Assembly (NCBI RefSeq): GCF_008389435.1
Contig: NZ_VUYS01000003.1
Location: 91,314-155,313, forward strand
Direction: 5' to 3'
From: Candidatus Nitrosocosmicus agrestis
Lineage (GTDB): Archaea > Thermoproteota > Nitrososphaeria > Nitrososphaerales > Nitrososphaeraceae
DNA length: 64,000 nucleotides
Under the pieces are notes generated by a model. That model did not search any database. It saw only the letters and a list, made by a program, of their open reading frames with translations, and was not told the origin of the DNA. A program made the translations under genes and the position numbers. Every line of letters begins with the position of its first letter. The stretch's first letter is position 1. Shown here one piece after another: positions 44,801 through 53,760 of the stretch.

Positions 44801-45130
44801 ATGAAGGAATCTTTACAATCTATATCCATTACTTTTGTTATTTCAATTTTAATAATTTCTATTTCGTCTCAAACTACATTTGCATCACCTCTTTCAGGAA
44901 ATGAAACCCCAGATGACAGCAAAAATACAGCAAGTAAAGACTCTGCAATAGAAAAACTGGCACAGGCTCTGCAAAAGGATAAAGACAAAGGAGACGACAA
45001 CGGAGGCAAAAATTGGGAAAAAGCTATAGATTCATTAGGCAAGGAAATGGGGTTCCCTGTGGATGAAGATGTCGAAGATGCTCTGCGCAATATCACTGAA
45101 CTACATTTAGGTAACGTCATAAATGAGTAA
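44801..45130 (+). CDS. Secreted charged protein, 109 aa
   Basis: A signal peptide covers residues 5-30 (Thr-Phe-Ala-Ser-Pro). The mature part is charged (DDSKNTASKDSAIEKLAQAL, KDKDKGDDNGG) with a C-terminal helical region. No family. It is 236 bases downstream of the exported helical protein on the same strand. Confidence 0.65.
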   Translation: MKESLQSISITFVISILIISISSQTTFASPLSGNETPDDSKNTASKDSAIEKLAQALQKDKDKGDDNGGKNWEKAIDSLGKEMGFPVDEDVEDALRNITELHLGNVINE

Positions 45131-45551
45131 ATTATACGATCATGTGTTCAAATTTGCTCGAGAATCATCTGGAATTTCCTTCTCATTTTTTGAATCCTTC
45201 TTTTACAAATCTGAACTTTTTGGAAAACAAGACTACTAGTTTAATCAATATTTGTGCAGTTTCTCGCTTAACCAAAAGAAAGAATCAAGAAAATTCATAA
45301 TATTTTCATGTAAATTTAGTATATCTCTTTATAGCTATCCTTTGAATCCGTACATATTTGTACATTCTCCTCAGATAAAAGAAGCAAATATTTTTGAAAT
45401 CGTTTTAATAAATATTTACGTGAAGTTTGCATTATAGACTACAAATTTGAAAAAAAATTCTTTTTGACCATTTAAATGAAAAATATTCGAAAAAAAGTGG
45501 TTAGATAAAACTTATCTCTATAGTTAAAGAAGAGATTAGATTTTTAAAGAA
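45131..45551. other. Intergenic stretch
   Basis: Upstream of the signalling cluster. AT-rich, with no gene. Confidence 0.35.
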
Positions 45552-45758
45552 TTGTTAGAAAGAGTTAAATATGTTAATTGTATAGTATTGCCAATGTCAA
45601 ACAATATCATGATATTGTGTGATAGGGATGAAGAATACATAGCCAATACAATATCGATGCACTTTACGACTTATCATTGTATCAGGTATTTTTGTCGCAT
45701 TACTATCGCCATTTCTAATACACAATTCTATTATAAAGGAGGACTCTTGATTGAATAG
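45552..45758 (+). CDS. Possible 68-aa leader gene of the signalling operon
   Basis: TTG 45552 opens 68 codons (MLERVKYVNCIVLPMSNNIM and on) ending 8 bases inside the cyclase-REC gene. The product is Ile/Cys/Tyr-rich. The overlap and the ribosome-binding site inside it favour translational coupling, but nothing in the protein is recognisable; it could be a random frame. Confidence 0.3.
   Translation: MLERVKYVNCIVLPMSNNIMILCDRDEEYIANTISMHFTTYHCIRYFCRITIAISNTQFYYKGGLLIE
45735..45742 (+). promoter_or_regulatory. Strong Shine-Dalgarno AAAGGAGG deciding a TTG start
   Basis: AAAGGAGG lies 8 bases before TTG 45751, the ideal spacing. It fixes the start of the cyclase-REC gene, which otherwise lacks a good ATG. 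Such sites are rare in this window. Confidence 0.7.
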
Positions 45759-46929
45759 ACCAAATTTTGACTCACCTATTTATTATAAAAATATCGTCAG
45801 GAGAAATGAGATTCTTTCTGCTGACAAAAATACCGACAGACTAAATTCGAATCAAATTACCTTTATCAATCAAAGTCATGACTATTGTGTTTGTTTCGTA
45901 GATATGGTTGACTCTACCAAAAATATTAATGACATGATTAGCCCTGACAAAATTCAAGGTTTTTATTCGGTTTTCTTAAATACCATGTCTCGAATAATTA
46001 AACTTCATAGAGGGCGAGTTATAAAAAATTCTGGGGATGGATTGTTATATTACTTTCCAAGAACTAAGGATCCAGATGATTTCTCCGCATTCGCAGATGT
46101 TGTTGAATGTGGTTTGGCAATGATTGATACATATGATTCATTGAATTTGAATTTCCGAAGCAAGGGAATTTCGCCAGTCAATTATAGAGTCAGTGCTAAT
46201 TATGGTAAAGTTGAATTGGCTATATCTCTAGATTCACAAAATGTTGATCTTTTCGGACCAACGGTTAATATCTGTTCCAAAATCAATCATTTGGCACAAT
46301 CAAATCGCCTTATTATTCATGAAAATCTCTTTGCAAAAATCGAGGAAATTCCTGGTTATGCTGATCGTTATGAATTTAAGAATATCGATACCTCAAAATA
46401 TAATGACTTAAATACCAAAAGTGGACCTGAATTCAAGACATATGTAGTTAGCCGTTCTAATAACAGTGGTGTAGAATCAAAGGGTCCAAATATTAGTAAG
46501 CATAAAAACCATGGTGATGCCAAGGATGCAGTATTTAACATACCCAAATCTTCATACAATATATTACTAATAGACGATGACGAAGACATACTCTTTGCAT
46601 TCAATTCAATTCTCTCTAGTGAAGGATATAATGTTACTGTCTTCTCAAATGCAACATATGCTCTGGCAGACATTTTAGAAAAGAATACTCATTTCTACCA
46701 TCTTATAATCATGGATATTAGAATGCCTGAAATAAATGGAATTAAATTGTATTCTCACTTGCGTGTATTAACCCCAGATACTAAAGTAATATTCCTATCT
46801 GCTTTGAATGCTTTGGATGAAGTCTTGAGCATATTTCCCGAAATCGAACATAATGATATCATTAGAAAGCCAGTCGAACCAGAGCATTTACTTTCAAGCA
46901 TAAAAATGATTCTTCCAAGTACAAAATAA
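45751..46929 (+). CDS. Class III nucleotide cyclase fused to a response-regulator receiver
   Basis: Residues 40-235 form a class III adenylate/guanylate cyclase domain: CFVDMVDSTKN with the metal-binding Asp51, VIKNSGDGLLYYFP with Asp96, and FGPTVNICSKINHLAQSN. Residues 268-390 are a receiver domain with NILLIDDDEDI, the phospho-acceptor Asp322 in MDIRMPEINGI, and a RKP switch Lys. Cyclase before receiver is the reverse of the common order. The next gene but one is a histidine kinase on the same strand, the likely phosphodonor. Output would be cAMP or cGMP controlled by phosphorylation; this is inference. Confidence 0.85.
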   Translation: MNRPNFDSPIYYKNIVRRNEILSADKNTDRLNSNQITFINQSHDYCVCFVDMVDSTKNINDMISPDKIQGFYSVFLNTMSRIIKLHRGRVIKNSGDGLLYYFPRTKDPDDFSAFADVVECGLAMIDTYDSLNLNFRSKGISPVNYRVSANYGKVELAISLDSQNVDLFGPTVNICSKINHLAQSNRLIIHENLFAKIEEIPGYADRYEFKNIDTSKYNDLNTKSGPEFKTYVVSRSNNSGVESKGPNISKHKNHGDAKDAVFNIPKSSYNILLIDDDEDILFAFNSILSSEGYNVTVFSNATYALADILEKNTHFYHLIIMDIRMPEINGIKLYSHLRVLTPDTKVIFLSALNALDEVLSIFPEIEHNDIIRKPVEPEHLLSSIKMILPSTK

Positions 46930-46940
46930 TAAAGGAGTAG

Positions 46941-47129
46941 GTGAATAACCTGATTATCGAAATTAAGCGAAATGAACTTCGCAATTTATTTCGAATGGCA
47001 TGTATGTTCACTTGTGTTGAGGTGAAGAGATTATTTTGTTGCGTCTATTATAAAATAAATATAAAAAAATTTTTAACGTTTCTAATATATCATAATGTTT
47101 CCAAAGAATTATTGGTGAAGGATCAATAA
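46941..47129 (+). CDS. Possible 62-aa linker gene in the signalling operon
   Basis: GTG 46941 follows AAAGGAG at very short spacing (3 bases). The 62-codon frame ends 1 base before the histidine kinase ATG. The product is basic and Cys/Phe-rich (FRMACMFTCVEVKRLFCCVY). Tight packing between two real genes is the only support; it may be a leader frame. Confidence 0.3.
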   Translation: MNNLIIEIKRNELRNLFRMACMFTCVEVKRLFCCVYYKINIKKFLTFLIYHNVSKELLVKDQ

Positions 47130-47130
47130 A

Positions 47131-48819
47131 ATGATCTCGAATCATTCGCAGACTTCATTAGATGTTATATGTAATTTACTTGAATTTTTTACCAACAAGA
47201 TTTTTGTAAAATATACTCTCATTCCTTGTATTCCACTGATCTTTCTAGTTATAGTATCAATCGATCCTTTCCTTTGGACTGGCTCAGAACTTCATCATTT
47301 TTATATTGAATTAATCGCTGTGATCCTCTCAGGAGTCATAGCTTTCTATTATATTCTACATGCTAGAAATCTTAATGATCGTTTTAGTCTCTTTATTGGA
47401 CTCGGATTTTCAGTAAGCGCATGTATTGATCTTCTCCATGTTATAGTTTCATTCGGTTTAATGGAGAACATGGATTTTCTTAAATATTTTATCCCACAGA
47501 CATGGTTTGCGGGAAGGATTTTTCTCAGTAGCATGCTGTTAATTGCAATTGCAAAATATTCTCATTTTTTTCCGGGTGAAAATACCTCGCAGGTTACAAA
47601 AAATGAAAGTGATTATCCATATCGGCCGAATGCAGTATCTGAATTGGATAAAAGTATTCAGAAAAAGAAAATTGGGATAAAGGTTCAGAGAAATCTTATT
47701 GTATATTTGATAGTCCTAGGCGGAGCTGCTTGTGGAATTGCAATTGGATCATTTTTTATTGTTTTTCCTGCTAGTGTGTTAGATGACTATACCATACACA
47801 GACCATATGAAATCCCGCCGTTAATATTGTTCTCTTTAGCATTATTATTCTTCTACAAAAAAAAATTGTATCTTAAAAATGACGTCATATACAAAGGGAT
47901 TTTAATCTATTTGATAGTGGATATATTTTCTCAAATCATAATGTCTTACTCTTCTCAGTCCTTTGATACTGCACACAATATGGCACACGTACTTAAAGAT
48001 GTGGGATATTTCGTTAATATAATTGCTCTTGCAATTTCAGGCATTAGATATACTATGAATCTCAGAGACAGGAATAAATTAATTCAAACCCAGTATGAAA
48101 AAATAAAAGCATCAGAAAAACTTAAAGACGAATTTATCAATATAGCTGCACATGAACTACGTACCCCGATCCAACCCATATTAGCTCTTTCTATTTTCTT
48201 ATACAACAAGAACGGTCCTATTAAAGAGTACAGAGAACATATTGAAATCATAATAAAGAATTCGAAAAGACTTCAAAAATTATCTGAGGAGATTCTCGAT
48301 GCGGCTCGAATAGAAAGTCATTCTCTTACCTTAAACACCGAACGTTTTGATATTATATCTGTAATCCGGGGAATAATTTTTGACTATGCTAATCAGTTGT
48401 ACCCTGATCGCGTTAAATTACGCCTTATTTTCGAAGGCAATGAGATTGATATGATTCATAAATTTAAAGGGCATGAAATTACTCAATTTGTAAACGCAGA
48501 TAAAAATAGAATAGTTCAGGTATTATCAAATATTTTGATCAACTCTATAAAATTTACTAAAAGTGGGGAAATTTGTGTTACTATTACGAAAGATATGAAA
48601 TATTTATTGATCAAAGTGATTGATTCCGGCCCTGGAATTGATCAAGAGATTTTGCCAAGATTATTTGACAAATTTATTACTGGATCACCTTCAGGTACTG
48701 GTCTTGGGTTATATATCAGTCGGAATATAATCGAAGCACATGGTGGCAATATTTGGGCGGAAAACAATGAAGGAAAAAGTGGAGCTACCTTTGGCTTCGC
48801 TTTGCCACTGCCCGATTAG
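47131..48819 (+). CDS. MASE3-like membrane histidine kinase
   Basis: The 562-residue protein has an N-terminal seven- or eight-helix sensor (about residues 28-305) with HHFYIELIAVILSGVIAFYY and SACIDLLHVIVSFG, which resembles MASE3 membrane sensor domains. Then HisKA with His341 in NIAAHELRTPIQPI, and a HATPase domain with N-box VLSNILINSIKF, G1 DSGPGID and G2 GTGLGLYIS boxes. It autophosphorylates His341 and likely passes the phosphate to the REC domain of 45751. The signal sensed is unknown. All catalytic boxes are intact. Confidence 0.92.
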   Translation: MISNHSQTSLDVICNLLEFFTNKIFVKYTLIPCIPLIFLVIVSIDPFLWTGSELHHFYIELIAVILSGVIAFYYILHARNLNDRFSLFIGLGFSVSACIDLLHVIVSFGLMENMDFLKYFIPQTWFAGRIFLSSMLLIAIAKYSHFFPGENTSQVTKNESDYPYRPNAVSELDKSIQKKKIGIKVQRNLIVYLIVLGGAACGIAIGSFFIVFPASVLDDYTIHRPYEIPPLILFSLALLFFYKKKLYLKNDVIYKGILIYLIVDIFSQIIMSYSSQSFDTAHNMAHVLKDVGYFVNIIALAISGIRYTMNLRDRNKLIQTQYEKIKASEKLKDEFINIAAHELRTPIQPILALSIFLYNKNGPIKEYREHIEIIIKNSKRLQKLSEEILDAARIESHSLTLNTERFDIISVIRGIIFDYANQLYPDRVKLRLIFEGNEIDMIHKFKGHEITQFVNADKNRIVQVLSNILINSIKFTKSGEICVTITKDMKYLLIKVIDSGPGIDQEILPRLFDKFITGSPSGTGLGLYISRNIIEAHGGNIWAENNEGKSGATFGFALPLPD

Positions 48820-48941
48820 CAAGTGATTGTTTTTGAAACTTTAATCAATCAGTTGGGAAATTTGTTGAAACGTATCTATAATAATGCAAATTAAAATCCA
48901 TCACTGCCCAATTCCGACAGACTTTTGCAAAATAAATTTTC

Positions 48942-49106
48942 CTAAACTGCTTTCCAATAAATGGTATTTAAATTGCCACACATCTTGCATTCTATCGTTT
49001 CCGGTATGGTGTCTCTATCTGGATATCTTACCGACCTTTTATGGGTGGAATCGGGAGGTTTTGAGGTAAATGATTCACCACATTTAGGACATGCAAATAA
49101 TGCCAT
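48942..49106 (-). CDS. 54-aa zinc-ribbon microprotein
   Basis: ATG 49106 opens 54 codons ending in TAG 48942-48944. It carries CPKC at residues 6-9 and CKMC at 40-43, with basic residues between (THKRSVRYPDRDTIPETIE). The CPKCGESF/CKMCGNLN pattern is a classic zinc ribbon. Plus-strand frames over the same bases are shadows. It converges with the histidine kinase gene. Probably a nucleic-acid or protein adaptor. Confidence 0.7.
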   Translation of the reverse strand: MALFACPKCGESFTSKPPDSTHKRSVRYPDRDTIPETIECKMCGNLNTIYWKAV

Positions 49107-49465
49107 ACTCTATACTATAAGACAACTATCCTATGTAAATATTTATGAAAATAAGAATGATATGGATATCTTATTGCAATTCAATAATTAATTGAAATTG
49201 ATAGTATGTTATGACCATAGTCATGTTCTAGTTTTAAGCCGAACTATTTTCTTGTTACCTTATTACTTAATCTTTCTTTTATTCTTGTCGTAGTCATGAT
49301 TAATGCACACAATGGTTGTGTATCAATGTCAATATTACAAGTCATTTTTCTTTTGTATATTATTTTATATTTTTAGCATTAATTTACCTGCGTTCATTTC
49401 TAAAATAAAAAAAATTTTAGTTAATTAAAATGAAATAAAGATTCAGACTTTTCCAAATCTTATAT

Positions 49466-49801
49466 CTAATTTCCTTCGTTTGATTCGTCCCAGATCAATG
49501 AATTTGAGTTGTTAGATATCTGTACTAGCTCATTATAAATCTGATTCAGATTATTTTCTGCTTCTGCTGTATTGTTGTTTTCCAAAGAGTTCTGTGTTTC
49601 ATTAACGAGTGATTTCATTTTTAGAATCGAATCGTCGAGTTGGAAGAACTCGTCACTTGCCATTCCAGAATTATTGCCGATATTTATCTGTGGATCTGTT
49701 TGGGCAGCCACGAATGTGGGACCAATGGACATGTATGCAAGCCCAGTGGTTGCGGCTATAACAATAGCGACAGCATAAAATTTTAGATTGATTTTATTCA
49801 T
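49466..49801 (-). CDS. Secreted helical protein, 111 aa
   Basis: A signal peptide covers residues 8-34 (ending Val-Ala-Ala-Gln). The mature 77 residues are Asn-rich and helical (FFQLDDSILKMKSLVNETQN, EAENNLNQIYNELVQISNN), which could form a small helical bundle. No family. Confidence 0.65.
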   Translation of the reverse strand: MNKINLKFYAVAIVIAATTGLAYMSIGPTFVAAQTDPQINIGNNSGMASDEFFQLDDSILKMKSLVNETQNSLENNNTAEAENNLNQIYNELVQISNNSNSLIWDESNEGN

Positions 49802-50291
49802 TGGTTTTGTATATCTTTATCAGAGATGTTTTTAAATTTTCGCCTAGAGATAATATATGCTTCCATCCTCCCTAGACTAAAATTGCCATGGCTTTATCTT
49901 CTTTCGTTAAAATTTTGCTTATTTGGTTATTTCAAATTGGATGTAATAAAAAAACATTGCCTTACATAATTTTGATACAATCTGTTAGTCAGATCAAACT
50001 ATATTGATAAATGAATTTATCGTATTGTTACCTTATTAAGATATTTTGTTATTTGTGGTAATGATAAGGCTGAAATTAATAAGGCAAAAGTTTCAATTAA
50101 TTTTAAAACAATATTCTGATTGAAAGTAATGGTATGCGAATGCAATTTTCCCTAAATAACGATAATAATTGTTTTCCGAGAATATGCGAACAAATTATAA
50201 TAAAATTTTTAACTACGAATGTTCTTGAATATTTTTGCGAATTATTTGAACAAAGTTTAAATAATGAAAATAAATATAGAAAACCACAATA
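49802..50291. other. Long upstream region of the repeat-protein gene
   Basis: AT-rich, divergent between two secreted-protein genes. TATA-like runs lie at 50240-50280. No gene seen. Confidence 0.4.
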
Positions 50292-52163
50292 ATGAAATAC
50301 CTAATAGCTATTTTACCAATATTCATTATGTTAACTTTGGCTCCGGCTTTAATGGCTGTGCCAAATAATGCATATGCTCAAAATAAAGCAATACAGTCAA
50401 TAAGTCAAATACAGGGGGCAACTCAACTCGGTATTTGTTTATCGGGAATTGATACTTTTATTTCTTGTAATAATCTGAACTTACAAAACCAAATCAACAC
50501 CGGTGATAATGCTTTGGCCCAAGATGGTGGCAATGGCAAGTACAGTGGTAACTCTGCAGTCCAAGCAATTGGTCAAGAGCAATCATCTGATCAAGTTGCA
50601 GTTTGTATAAGTGCTGAAGGTACTTTTCTCTCTTGTAACAACCTAAACTTACAAAACCAAATCAACACCGGTAGCAATCTCGCGTTACAAAACGGTGGCA
50701 ATGGCAAGTACAGTGGTAACTCTGCAGTCCAAGCAATTGGTCAAGAGCAATCATCTTCTCAACGTGCATTAGTCCTTTCTGGCGGTGACATAGACCTTTC
50801 TGGAAATAATCTAAATGTACAAAACCAAATCAACACCGGTAGCAATGCTTTGGCCCAAGACGGTGGCAATAGCAAAGGTAGTGGTAATTCCGCAGCTCAA
50901 GGTATCGGCCAATCACAATCTTCAAGCCAAAGCGCTGGCTGTGTCTCTGGTGGCGATGTCAGCCAATCATGTAACAACTTGAACATTCAGAACCAAATCA
51001 ACACCGGTAGCAATGCTTTGGCCCAAGACGGTGGCAATGGCAAAGGTAGTGGTAATTCCGCAGCTCAAGGTATCGGCCAATCACAATCTTCAAGCCAAAG
51101 AAGCCAATGTGTTGCAGGTGGCTCCTTAGATAATTCTTGCAATAACCTTAGCTTCCAAAACCAAGTAAATACTGGAAGTAACGCAGCAGCACAAAGTGGT
51201 GGCAATGGCAAAGGTAGTGGTAATTCCGCAGCTCAAGGTATCGGCCAATCACAATCTTCAAGCCAAAGAAGCCAATGTGTCTCTGGTGGCGATGTTAGTG
51301 ATTCTTGCAATAACTTGAACATTCAGAACCAAATCAACACCGGTAGCAATGCTTTGGCCCAAGACGGTGGCAATGGCAAAGGTAGTGGTAATTCCGCAGC
51401 TCAAGGTATCGGCCAATCACAATCTTCAAGCCAAAGAAGCCAATGTGTTGCAGGTGGCTCCTTAGATAATTCTTGCAATAACCTTAGCTTCCAAAACCAA
51501 GTAAATACTGGAAGTAACGCAGCAGCACAAAGTGGTGGCAATAGCAAAGGTAGTGGTAATTCCGCAGCTCAAGGTATCGGCCAATCACAATCTTCAAGCC
51601 AGAACGCACAATGTGTCTCTGGTGAGGATGCAATAGTATCATGCAACAATGTAGAATTCCAAAACCAAGTAAATAGTGGAAGCAACGCCTTGGCACAATT
51701 TGGCCTTGATAATAATGGCAACCAAGGGGGAGCAAGACATGGTGGCAACAGCGAAGGTAGTGGTAATTCCGCAGCTCAAGGTATCGGACAATCTCAAGAC
51801 TCTAGCCAAAGAAGCAGCGTATTCTCAGCAGGAGACTCCTTCCTATCTGGAAATAATCTGAACTTACAAAACCAAAATAACGAAGGTGACAACCTAGCAG
51901 CACAAAGTAGCGAAGGAAATGGTGATAGCACTGAAAATACAGGTGCCCAAAACTTAGCACAAACACAAGGTTCAGGTGATGATGATGAAGAAGGAGATGA
52001 TGACCAAGATGTAAAGAACAGCAATAGCAACGAACCGAGCGGCAACAACAATAACCACAACAATAATAATCACCATGACGATGACGATGACGATGACGAA
52101 GATGATGATAAGAATGGTGAGGGAAACAATAACCAAGACCAAAACAACAGTGTTGTAGAGTAA
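50292..52163 (+). CDS. Secreted repeat protein: nine Q/N-rich modules with paired Cys
   Basis: The 623-residue protein has a signal peptide (residues 1-29, ending Ala-Tyr-Ala), then nine modules of about 56 residues, then an acidic Asn/His/Asp tail. A module reads GIGQSQSSSQ, then C-(V)SGGD-...-SCNN (Cys-x9-Cys), LN.QNQ, INTGSNALAQ and DGGNGKGSGNSAAQ. Modules 3 and 9 lack both cysteines (Val and Gly), which supports a disulfide. The Q.....NTGSN.A.Q pattern resembles curlin-type amyloid repeats. From 50901 to 51740 the copies are near identical in DNA, alternating two types (A with CVSGGDV, B with CVAGGSL). Probably forms fibres or a surface coat; this is inference. No neighbouring secretion or nucleator gene is seen. 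Confidence 0.85.
   Translation: MKYLIAILPIFIMLTLAPALMAVPNNAYAQNKAIQSISQIQGATQLGICLSGIDTFISCNNLNLQNQINTGDNALAQDGGNGKYSGNSAVQAIGQEQSSDQVAVCISAEGTFLSCNNLNLQNQINTGSNLALQNGGNGKYSGNSAVQAIGQEQSSSQRALVLSGGDIDLSGNNLNVQNQINTGSNALAQDGGNSKGSGNSAAQGIGQSQSSSQSAGCVSGGDVSQSCNNLNIQNQINTGSNALAQDGGNGKGSGNSAAQGIGQSQSSSQRSQCVAGGSLDNSCNNLSFQNQVNTGSNAAAQSGGNGKGSGNSAAQGIGQSQSSSQRSQCVSGGDVSDSCNNLNIQNQINTGSNALAQDGGNGKGSGNSAAQGIGQSQSSSQRSQCVAGGSLDNSCNNLSFQNQVNTGSNAAAQSGGNSKGSGNSAAQGIGQSQSSSQNAQCVSGEDAIVSCNNVEFQNQVNSGSNALAQFGLDNNGNQGGARHGGNSEGSGNSAAQGIGQSQDSSQRSSVFSAGDSFLSGNNLNLQNQNNEGDNLAAQSSEGNGDSTENTGAQNLAQTQGSGDDDEEGDDDQDVKNSNSNEPSGNNNNHNNNNHHDDDDDDDEDDDKNGEGNNNQDQNNSVVE
50901..51740 (+). repeat. 168-bp tandem repeats, higher-order period 336 bp
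   Basis: GGTATCGGCCAATCACAATC recurs at 50901, 51069, 51237, 51405 and 51573, exactly 168 bp apart. Alternate copies match best, so 51069-51236 repeats at 51405-51572 (336 bp). Such homogeneity implies recent exchange. Confidence 0.9.
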
Positions 52164-52332
52164 ACAAACGGTTTTTACCTCCACTTTTTATATTTTAGTT
52201 TGTTTAATTAAATTTTAGAAAAATTTTAAGGGTTATAATCTATTTACATAAAACTTGTGCACTAATTATTGATAAACATTACAGTGATAAAACTGATGGT
52301 GTTTGTTAATAATTGTAGCTAAATAAAAAGAA

Positions 52333-52530
52333 CTAGTAGGTAACTGGTTTTTTACATTGTTCTCTCACATGATGGAGCCTTTCTTTTTCACTGATAAATA
52401 ATTTTCTACACTTGTTGCATTTCAATACTACACTGTGATGAACCTTTCTACTATGTTCTATGAACTCGTCATATTTATCAAACTTTATGCCATCCTTTTC
52501 ACATTTGAATTTTTTCTGGAGTATATTCAC
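52333..52530 (-). CDS. Two-finger C2H2-type small protein
   Basis: The 65-residue product reads FKCEKDGIKFDKYDEFIEHS, RKVHH, then LKCNKCRKLFISEKERLHHV and REQCKK. The second half is a good Cys-x2-Cys...His-x4-Cys finger; the first lacks one Cys, having Cys-x2-Asp, so it may be degenerate. C2H2-like fingers are common in archaeal small DNA-binding proteins. It lies 170 bases downstream of the repeat gene, on the other strand. Confidence 0.65.
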   Translation of the reverse strand: MNILQKKFKCEKDGIKFDKYDEFIEHSRKVHHSVVLKCNKCRKLFISEKERLHHVREQCKKPVTY

Positions 52531-52777
52531 AAAATAACTAATTTTAAGATATTATTAAATTCATTGATATCTTTCCCAAAATATTGTTTATTATAATTTT
52601 TTTACAAAATACTTTGATAATTTTGTAAACACAGGTATAATTATTTTAAATTTTTTCTTTGCATAACCCAAGCTGTTTTTAAATGTAATAAAAATAGCTT
52701 TAGTCTAACCTAGCAATTTCTAAAGTGTACGTTTCGCTGAATTAATAATATGAAAAATGTTTCTAATTTGAAACCAG

Positions 52778-53431
52778 TTAGCATTCGATGTATTGTTTTT
52801 CAGGCAAATACATTGTATTTCCTCCATTTACCTTCCAGGCATTTGCAATATTTACGCCTTCGATCTCACAAGAGGAAATAGTGGGACTGCCTATATCTAC
52901 TCTTTCTGTCATCAAATTACCTCTAAAATTTGCATGATCCAAACCCAAAACGTGACCTAGTTCATGCAAGGCAATCTGTTCTATCTGTGAAGAACTAAAA
53001 TCTCTGTCGTATGATTCCTCAGATACCGTGATGTGAGACTGTCTGATAAAACCGTATCCATCAAAATAGTTAACTGTTTTTCCTGCAATTTTTTTTCCAT
53101 CGTTTTTAAAAGATATTTTAATGTCCTCGTTGCCATCGTCGGTTTCCACCATCCTAATACCTGTCAAATCATCATTCCAAGAAGAAACTGCACTTCTTAC
53201 AGCATCCTTAAGATCATCATCATCATCATCATCATCAAAGGCAAAGGTCAATACTCCATCTGCTAGTTCGTATCCCCAAGTACAACAGATCTGTATTATA
53301 TCTTTGTCAGAAAAATCATCATCATCATCATCATCATCACCTCTTGCAACCATTGAATTTGTGTAGCCCACTGACACAATAAGAATAAATGCGAAAAATA
53401 ATACAAATGGTAGATTCAGAGAACCCTTCAT
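52778..53431 (-). CDS. Secreted matrixin-type zinc metalloprotease
   Basis: The 217-residue product has a signal peptide (residues 7-27), acidic runs (about residues 32-39 and 66-73), and a metzincin domain with HELGHVLGLDH (His156, Glu157, His160, His166) and the Met-turn NLMTE (Met174). This is the M10A/matrixin consensus HExxHxxGxxH. It probably folds with calcium-binding acidic loops. Two Cys (residues 49 and 50) are adjacent. Located between the repeat protein and the hydrolase; processing of the secreted repeat protein is a reasonable guess only. Confidence 0.85.
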   Translation of the reverse strand: MKGSLNLPFVLFFAFILIVSVGYTNSMVARGDDDDDDDDFSDKDIIQICCTWGYELADGVLTFAFDDDDDDDDLKDAVRSAVSSWNDDLTGIRMVETDDGNEDIKISFKNDGKKIAGKTVNYFDGYGFIRQSHITVSEESYDRDFSSSQIEQIALHELGHVLGLDHANFRGNLMTERVDIGSPTISSCEIEGVNIANAWKVNGGNTMYLPEKQYIEC

Positions 53432-53760
53432 ACTATACTATAACATAGTTGTTGTAGTATTTAACATATTTTTAGGTAAAAAATTGTAATAGTTTTATCT
53501 TATAGTAATTTCTTATGTAATAATTATCTCTTTTGTTTATTATATGAGCTGAATCGAATGGATGTTTGTGGGCACATAATTGAAATTGTAGATAATATGA
53601 ATATTTTGTCTTCATATATATGGAAGAATTTCAAAAAGGATTTTAGCATTAACGAGAAAAGGGTGAGCAAGCGGAATTAGATAGCAGGCAACGCCTACTT
53701 TTAAACAACGCTAATTGTTTTTGTTTCTACAATTGATCAATCAAATTAAACCCTGTGAAA
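53432..53760. other. Intergenic stretch
   Basis: AT-rich upstream of the metalloprotease and downstream of the hydrolase. No gene. Confidence 0.35.

Noticed and set aside
45252..45437. Plus-strand 61-codon frame
   Set aside because: No motif; composition matches non-coding AT-rich DNA.
48884..49191. Two plus-strand frames after the histidine kinase gene
   Set aside because: They are shadows of the minus-strand zinc-ribbon gene at 48942-49106.
50901..51740. CRISPR array or other DNA-level repeat locus
   Set aside because: The repeats are 168 bp, in frame and coding; no 25-40-bp repeat/spacer pattern is present in the window.
53215..53336. ATC microsatellites as regulatory repeats
   Set aside because: They encode poly-Asp runs of the metalloprotease and need no other explanation.
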